Shown here: positions 59,293 through 64,000 of the stretch, in pieces
Position numbering within the stretch: position 1 is the stretch's first letter
Layout: every line of letters starts with the position of its first letter
NCBI GenBank assembly: GCA_020631815.1
Contig: JACKGW010000008.1
Coordinates: 1 to 64,000, forward strand
DNA length: 64,000 nt
Source: Planctomycetota bacterium
GTDB lineage: Bacteria > Planctomycetota > PLA2 > JAEUHO01
Reading direction: 5' to 3'
Notes under the pieces: generated by a model
What the model saw: the letters and a program-made list of their open reading frames with translations, nothing else
Databases searched by the model: none
What the model was told of the DNA's origin: nothing
Made by a program: the position numbers and the translations under genes

Positions 59293-60758
59293 GTCGTCCG
59301 CTCCCGTCGTGTGGCTACCCAGGTGCGCAGGCGCGCGGCACTCCATGCATTGAGCACGAGAGGCGCCGGCACGGCTTCGCGCCGCGCTTGGCCGAGTGCG
59401 GCGAGCAGCTGGTCGAGCTCCCCGGGCATCGTCTCGTCGGCATCCAGGAGCACCGGGACGCTCGCCTGGACGAGCAGGGCGCCGACGCCGAAGGGGGGCG
59501 CGGCGCTCGTGCCCTCGCCGCCAAAGGCGACGGCGGCACCCGCGTCACGCGCGGCGTCGATCACCGCGCCCCAGGCGCGGAGGTCATCCGCACCTGCCGC
59601 CGTCCGCGGCGGCGGCGCGAGCACGTCGAGCTGCCCTGTGGCCAGCGCGTCGCACGCGGCGGCCGGCCAGTCGCTCGCGGTGGGGACTCCGATCACGAGG
59701 TCCGCTTCCGGCAGCGCGGTCACGTGCTCCAGCGGGATCCGCGCGCCCAGCAGGACGTCCGGCAGCGCCGGGGCGTCCTGCTCGTCGTCGACATCGCTGC
59801 GACGGCGGCGCCACGCCATCGCCTCCTCACGCTGCGCTGCCAGCATCTCGCGGCCGGCCCGCGGGTCGGCCCCGCGCACGTGGTCCGCAACGAGCAGCCA
59901 GGCGAAGCCCTGGGCCGCGGCCGTGTCGGCCAGCGTCACGAGCGGGAAGCGTCCCGCGCCGTGCGCCGCGTGGAGCGCGGCGAGGCCGCGAACGTCCGCG
60001 GCCTCGACAAGCAGCCCGATGGGCTCGCCGCGCGCGACGGCCGCGCGTCGCTCGGGCGGCACGGGTGCGAGGTCCAGCGCCGCAAACAGGTCGGCCTCGG
60101 TCTCGAGCGGCACGTGGGTGGGGAGGCCGCCGAGCGCTGCGTTCCAAGCAAGGCCCTGCAGGCGCGCCCGCTCCCTCAACCCGTCGACGAACGCGGCCGG
60201 GCCCGTGGACTCGACGTGCGCCACGACGAAGCGCGCTGCGTCCTCGGGCAGCACGCGAAGCGTCACCGCCGTGCCGTCGACCAGCCGCGCGTGGACGGTG
60301 TCGCCCTCGATGCGGCTCGATGCGACGAAGCGGGCCTCGCGCAGGGCGTTGCCGAGCGCCGTCGGTTCGTCCGACGTGGCGAGCAGCTCGACGCGCTCGA
60401 TGCGGGGGGCCATGCGTCGCAGCCCACCCGTGACGGCGAGGCGCACCGCGTGGGGGTCCAGCTGCAGGTGGTCCAGCACGCGGGCTGCGGCGCGCCGGGC
60501 GGCCGCGAGGCTGCGCGCAGAGCGCTGGGTGGCCACGCTCTCGAGCGCGCGGGCCAGGTCCCGCTGCGCGCGCTCGTCGCCACCGAGCAGGTCACGCACG
60601 CGGTTGCGGCGGCACGCCAGGCGAACGTCCTCGGCGTCGGTCCAGCCCTCCGCGGCCGCGACCGCGGCGTCGAGGCCCGCGGGCCACGCCTCGATCGCCA
60701 GCAAGGCCTCGAGCTCGGCGGGAAGGACGGGGCTCGTCACGCGGCGGATCCTACCCAT
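59289..60758 (-). CDS. PolX-like protein with lost polymerase and PHP catalytic residues
   Basis: A 489-residue protein that lines up with bacterial DNA polymerase X over its length. It has an N-terminal helical domain, then HAVRLAVTGGLRRMAPRIERVELLATSDEP, where PolX has GSxRR and a DxD pair. After it come FVASSRIEGDTVHARLVDGTAVTLRVL (third Asp replaced by Thr), FVDGLRERARLQGLAWN and LDLAPVPPERR. The PHP half follows (GLLVEAADVRGLAALHAAH, ADLVIGVPTAS, VLAPPP, VLLDADETMPGELDQL, VLNAWSAARLRTWV), with most metal ligands changed. It should be neither polymerase nor nuclease, perhaps a structural repair partner of the coupled nth. ATG 60758 was used; GTG 60740 is an alternative. Confidence 0.72.
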   Translation of the reverse strand: MGRIRRVTSPVLPAELEALLAIEAWPAGLDAAVAAAEGWTDAEDVRLACRRNRVRDLLGGDERAQRDLARALESVATQRSARSLAAARRAAARVLDHLQLDPHAVRLAVTGGLRRMAPRIERVELLATSDEPTALGNALREARFVASSRIEGDTVHARLVDGTAVTLRVLPEDAARFVVAHVESTGPAAFVDGLRERARLQGLAWNAALGGLPTHVPLETEADLFAALDLAPVPPERRAAVARGEPIGLLVEAADVRGLAALHAAHGAGRFPLVTLADTAAAQGFAWLLVADHVRGADPRAGREMLAAQREEAMAWRRRRSDVDDEQDAPALPDVLLGARIPLEHVTALPEADLVIGVPTASDWPAAACDALATGQLDVLAPPPRTAAGADDLRAWGAVIDAARDAGAAVAFGGEGTSAAPPFGVGALLVQASVPVLLDADETMPGELDQLLAALGQARREAVPAPLVLNAWSAARLRTWVATRRERTT

Positions 60759-60833
60759 CGGGTCGCGGAGCCGCCGCCCGGACGCCGATCGGTCCTGCGG
60801 CGACGGCGCTCTGCGGGTCTGTAGGCTGGGGCC

Positions 60834-61664
60834 ATGAGCGACGTCGTTGGAGTCCATGGATCCTCGTCCCGGGCAGCGTCCTCCGGCCCGGCCCGCTGGC
60901 TGGCGCGTCCGGATCTCTGGATCGCGGTCGCCGTCTTGGCCCTCTGCGCATACGCCGTGGCGCGCCAGCTGGGGGCGGATCCCCTCGGAGTGGATCGCGT
61001 CGAGGCCTTGGCGCTCGGCGACCGACTCGACGGCAGTCACGAGCTCTTGGGGCTCGACGACGAGGGCAAGCGCTATCGCATCGACCGCTACTTCGGCGAG
61101 CGCTTTACCGTCCTCTACACGTGGAGCCTCAAGTGCCCCTGTGTCGAGGAGATCGAGCACAGGATGAAGTCGCTCTACGCCCGCTACAACGAGCGGACGA
61201 ACGGTGTGGGCTGGCTGGCCATCGACGGCGAACCGGATGACCCGCCCAAGGTGATCATCAAGGTCATGGCCAAGCTCGGCGCCTTCTACCCCGTCCTCAG
61301 GGACCCGCGTCAGGAGGTCACGCAGCGGCTGGGCCTCGACCGTGCGGTGCAGGTCGCCATCATCGACCACCAGGGGCGCCTGCGCTGGCGCGGCCCCGTG
61401 GACGACTCGTACTACGACGAAGAGGTCAAGCAGCAGTACCTCGCCGAGGCGCTCGAGGTTCTCGTGAACGGGGAAGGCACGCTGCCCGTGCCCCCGGCGG
61501 AGCCCGTGTACGGCTGTCTGTTCGCCGACCCGGCGTCCTGCGAGGCGGCCGCGGCCGAGACGGAGGCCATCAAGGCCAAGCGTCGGGCCGACAAGGAGTC
61601 GAAGCGCCCCGGCGACGGCGACGCCAAGCCGGCCGCGCAGGACACGCCACGGCCGGGGTCGTGA
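60834..61664 (+). CDS. membrane-anchored thioredoxin-fold (redoxin) protein
   Basis: A 276-residue protein with one N-terminal membrane helix (LWIAVAVLALCAYAVARQL) and an AhpC/TSA-redoxin-like domain: GLDDEGKRYRIDRYFGERFTVLYTWSLKCPCVEEIEHRM, where CPC is an altered CxxC, then VIIKVMAKLGAFYPVLRDPRQEVTQRLGLDRAVQVAIIDHQGRLRWRG. The C-terminal ~40 residues are charged and disordered. It resembles SCO/TlpA-type copper or disulfide carriers. Lying just upstream of ccoN, it may help assemble the oxidase copper or heme site, though ordinary thiol chemistry is also possible. Confidence 0.75.
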   Translation: MSDVVGVHGSSSRAASSGPARWLARPDLWIAVAVLALCAYAVARQLGADPLGVDRVEALALGDRLDGSHELLGLDDEGKRYRIDRYFGERFTVLYTWSLKCPCVEEIEHRMKSLYARYNERTNGVGWLAIDGEPDDPPKVIIKVMAKLGAFYPVLRDPRQEVTQRLGLDRAVQVAIIDHQGRLRWRGPVDDSYYDEEVKQQYLAEALEVLVNGEGTLPVPPAEPVYGCLFADPASCEAAAAETEAIKAKRRADKESKRPGDGDAKPAAQDTPRPGS

Positions 61665-61889
61665 TCGCCCGGTCATGACCGCGGCGACCCGCCCGTGACC
61701 GGCCGGGCCTGGCCGGGGGGCTGCGCCGCGGCAGCCCGCTAGACAAGGCATGGCGCGAACAATCCGCCGCGCTACCCTCGCGCAGGCGGGAGCCGTGTCG
61801 CGACCGGGGGGGCGTGGGCACGGCGCCCGGGACCTGCCTCGGGGAGGGGCTCGCGCTCGCCCCGGCGTCGACGAGGAGTAGCCCCGGCC

Positions 61890-63488
61890 GTGATCGCCTC
61901 CACCGTCATTGCGCTTGGGGTCAGTGCGCTTGGGGTCAATGCGCCTGGCCCGCTTGCGATCTTCGGGCTCGCGCCGGGCGCCACCGTGCTCATCGGCGTC
62001 CTCGCCTTCGCCTGCTGGCTGGGCTGGCGCCTGGGCGGTGGGGCCAACACCAAGATCCCCGTCGGCATCCCGATCTTCGTGGCCGCCGCCGGCAACGACC
62101 CGCGCTTCGCCAAGCTCGTCTCGCGCTACCTGATGAGCGCATGCTTCTGGCTGCTGCTGGGCAGCGCCTTCGGCCTGCTCGTCGCCTTCAAGCTGGTCGA
62201 CCCCGAGCTGCTCACGGACTCGAGCGCCCTCACGTTCGGCCGCGTGCGTCCCGCGCACACCATGATCGTGCTGTTCGGCTGGGCCGGCCTCGCGCTCGTC
62301 GGCATGGGCCTCTACGTGGTGGCCAAGTCGGCGTGGCTGCCCATGCACCAGCCCCTGCAGCGCTGGGAGCTGGGTGCGGGCAACCTGGCCTTGGCGCTCT
62401 GGAACGCGGGTGTGGCCGGCGGGGTGCTGCTGCTCCTCTCGGGTCACGTCAACGCGGGCCGCGAGTACCGCATGTTCGTCTGGCCGGCCATGGTGCCCAT
62501 CGCCATCGCGGTCCTGTTGCTCGCGGTCTTGGTCTATCGCCTCCTCGCGCGAAGGCAGGTGAAGGGCGTCTACATCTCGGGCTGGTTCATCCTCTCGGCC
62601 CTGGTCTGGATCGCCGTGGTCGTCGTGATGGGCTACCAGCCGCGCTGGACCAGCGGCGTGGCCGACCGCGTCATCGACGGCTACTACATCCACAACGCCG
62701 TAGGCATGTTCTTCACGCCGCTCGCGGTGGGCCTGACCTACTACGTGCTGCCCAAGCTGCTGAACAAGCCGATCTACAGCTACGCCCTCGGCGTGCTCGG
62801 CTTCTTCACGCACATCGTCTTCTACACGGTCATCGGCACGCACCACTACGTCCACACGGCCATCCCGCAGTGGCTCGAGACGACCAGCGTGGTGTTCAGC
62901 GTGGCCATGATCGTTCCGGTCTGGGCCAGCACGGGCAACTTCCTGCTCACCATGAAGGGAGAGCGCCTGGCCATCGCGCACAGCTACTCGCTGCCCTTCA
63001 TCGTGGTCGGCGTCATCGCCTACGGCGTGGCGTCGCTCCAGGGCAGCGCGGAGAGCCTGCCGTGGGTGCAGGAGACGCTGCACCTGACGCACTACACCGT
63101 GGGTCACGCACACTTCGCGATGTACGCCTTCGTCAGCTTCCTGGCGTGGGGCGCCATCTACGGCCTGCTGCCGCGGCTCACGGGCCGCGAGCCGCCCGTT
63201 GCGCTCGTGGGCGTGCACTTCTGGCTCGCGCTGGCGGGCATCCTCATCTACGTGCTGTCGATGTGCATCGGCGGTGAGCAGCAGGGCGCCGCCTGGGTGC
63301 AGGGCAAGTCGTTCATGGAGAGCGTGCGCCTGATGTCGCCCTACCTCGTGTGGCGTGCGGTGGGCGGCGTGCTCATGTTCGCGAGCCACATCTGCTTCGC
63401 CGTCGCGCTCTGGCGCATGCGACCGGGAGCGTTCTCCATGGCGTTCGGTCACCAAGGTGCATCCGGCCTTGGCCAGGGGGAGGCCTGA
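61890..63488 (+). CDS. ccoN: cbb3-type cytochrome c oxidase subunit I (CcoN)
   Basis: A 532-residue subunit with about twelve or more membrane helices. Heme and CuB ligands are visible: HTMIVLFGWAGLALVGMG (low-spin heme His), HNAVGMFFTPLAVG, IVFYTVIGTHHYVHTAIP (CuB histidines) and LHLTHYTVGHAHFAMYAF (heme His pair). It reduces oxygen to water and pumps protons at low oxygen. GTG 61890 is preceded by GAGGAG. The next gene is ccoO, so a standard ccoNO order is present. The 61665-61889 gap shows GC-rich inverted text but no gene. Confidence 0.93.
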   Translation: MIASTVIALGVSALGVNAPGPLAIFGLAPGATVLIGVLAFACWLGWRLGGGANTKIPVGIPIFVAAAGNDPRFAKLVSRYLMSACFWLLLGSAFGLLVAFKLVDPELLTDSSALTFGRVRPAHTMIVLFGWAGLALVGMGLYVVAKSAWLPMHQPLQRWELGAGNLALALWNAGVAGGVLLLLSGHVNAGREYRMFVWPAMVPIAIAVLLLAVLVYRLLARRQVKGVYISGWFILSALVWIAVVVVMGYQPRWTSGVADRVIDGYYIHNAVGMFFTPLAVGLTYYVLPKLLNKPIYSYALGVLGFFTHIVFYTVIGTHHYVHTAIPQWLETTSVVFSVAMIVPVWASTGNFLLTMKGERLAIAHSYSLPFIVVGVIAYGVASLQGSAESLPWVQETLHLTHYTVGHAHFAMYAFVSFLAWGAIYGLLPRLTGREPPVALVGVHFWLALAGILIYVLSMCIGGEQQGAAWVQGKSFMESVRLMSPYLVWRAVGGVLMFASHICFAVALWRMRPGAFSMAFGHQGASGLGQGEA

Positions 63489-63491
63489 GCC

Positions 63492-64000
63492 ATGGCGTTC
63501 AACATCCACCAGAGCCACAAGATGATCCTGCTCCTCCCGGCGGGCATGTACCTGCTGCTCGTGATCCTCTGTGCCGTCGTGCCGGCGGAGATCGAGCGCC
63601 AGCGCGAGGCACAGGCGCCGCCCGCGCCCGAGCATCCGCTCGTGGAGAAGGGCCGCGCCGTGTTCCGCCAGCTCAACTGCGGCGCGTGCCACACGCAGCA
63701 GGTGCGCGGTGACGAGCACCTGGCGCTGGAGATCGACGGCCGTCGCATCGTGCCCGTGCTCGCGGCCGACCGCCGCTTCGCCTCCGAGGCGACGGGCAGC
63801 GCGCACTACGACCACGAAGACCCGGCCATGATGGGCACCCAGCGCACGGGCCCGGACCTCACGGGCGTCGGCGCGCGACTCCCGGGCACCGCTTGGCACC
63901 ACTGGCACCTGCACGACCCGCGTGCCGTGTCGCCCGACAGCGTCATGCCGGCCTACCGCTTCCTCTACGTCGACGAGCTGCCCGCCGACGCGAAGGACTA
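63492..64000 (+). CDS. ccoO: cbb3-type cytochrome c oxidase subunit II (CcoO), 3' partial
   Basis: 169 codons are visible before the window ends. An N-terminal membrane anchor (HKMILLLPAGMYLLLVILCAVV) is followed by a mono-heme cytochrome c domain with the heme motif LNCGACHTQQVRGDE, then RTGPDLTGVGARLPGTAWHHWHLHDPRAVSPDSVMPAYRFL, whose Met is the sixth heme ligand. It passes electrons to CcoN. It starts three bases after the ccoN stop. Confidence 0.92.
   Translation, partial: MAFNIHQSHKMILLLPAGMYLLLVILCAVVPAEIERQREAQAPPAPEHPLVEKGRAVFRQLNCGACHTQQVRGDEHLALEIDGRRIVPVLAADRRFASEATGSAHYDHEDPAMMGTQRTGPDLTGVGARLPGTAWHHWHLHDPRAVSPDSVMPAYRFLYVDELPADAKD

Noticed and set aside
59289..63914. A 1541-codon open frame on the minus strand running through the oxidase genes
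   Set aside because: Only the part up to 60758 has protein-like text (PolX-like). Beyond that it is the antisense of the redoxin, ccoN and ccoO genes and stays open because of the high GC content.

Overview
The window is about 64 kb of very GC-rich DNA (roughly 70% by eye) with dense bacterial genes. The best guess for its origin is a member of the Planctomycetota, probably a high-GC lineage. The support is indirect: several secreted or membrane-anchored HEAT-repeat proteins with N-terminal zinc-ribbon-like motifs, a Ser/Thr kinase fused to a formylglycine-generating-enzyme-like domain, a stand-alone ECF sigma factor beside a secreted cyclase-like toroid protein, a secreted kelch protein, a repeat-rich GDDxY protein, and a small lysine-rich MAKGQ protein. 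There is no rRNA or tRNA to prove it, and Myxococcota cannot be excluded. Many starts are GTG or TTG, and operons are tightly packed with ATGA/GTGA overlaps.

Layout. 1-3821: the 3' part of a hexulose-6-phosphate synthase/RraA fusion, then thiS-thiG (thiazole synthesis), a CPBP protease and a gamma-carbonic-anhydrase-like protein. 3822-6400: a block of dispersed intergenic repeats interrupted by a complete IS110/IS1111-type insertion sequence whose right end carries a plausible guide (bridge/seek) RNA. 6405-17323: FabZ-like dehydratase, secreted HEAT proteins, a membrane-anchored gluzincin-like protein, a TMTC-like GT-C/TPR protein and a HU/IHF protein, with two more repeat blocks at 10356-10781 and 16826-17283. 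17324-18647: an anti-sigma-antagonist/anti-sigma-kinase pair with a lipoprotein. 18683-24607: SDR epimerase, serine-palmitoyltransferase-like enzyme and GNAT-like acyltransferase (a candidate bacterial ceramide pathway), followed by MlaE and MlaD lipid-transport genes. 24783-32327: malate dehydrogenase and a translationally coupled arginine operon (argC, argD, acetylornithine-type carbamoyltransferase, argB, argE-like, argH).

32558-41722: secreted toroid protein with its ECF sigma factor, a tiny basic protein, a DUF4153/4173-like membrane protein, a kelch lipoprotein, a large carboxypeptidase-regulatory-like protein with less GC-biased codons, and a fucosyltransferase-like enzyme. 41988-48092: a five-gene 2-oxo-acid dehydrogenase operon with two E1-alpha paralogues, one E1-beta, E2 and E3. 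48243-52877: lipoprotein, Ser/Thr kinase-FGE, folE, HIT protein, DUF2203 protein. 53070-57654: glycolate-oxidase-like GlcD coupled to a NifU-like protein that lacks its scaffold cysteines, and a large secreted GDDxY-repeat protein, ending in a long hairpin. 57780-60758: Bax-inhibitor-like membrane protein, then endonuclease III coupled to a catalytically degenerate PolX paralogue. 60834-64000: membrane thioredoxin-fold protein and the start of a cbb3-type oxidase operon (ccoN, partial ccoO).

The most unusual material is the repeat system. Three intergenic hairpin families (here called A, B and C) recur in the same order C-A-B at three loci, once inverted, and C-like copies also sit alone elsewhere. 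The insertion sequence sits exactly inside a C copy. Comparison with an uninterrupted C copy fixes its ends and exposes matching guide-like segments in its 3' noncoding region. All assignments come from reading the sequence; no database search was run.
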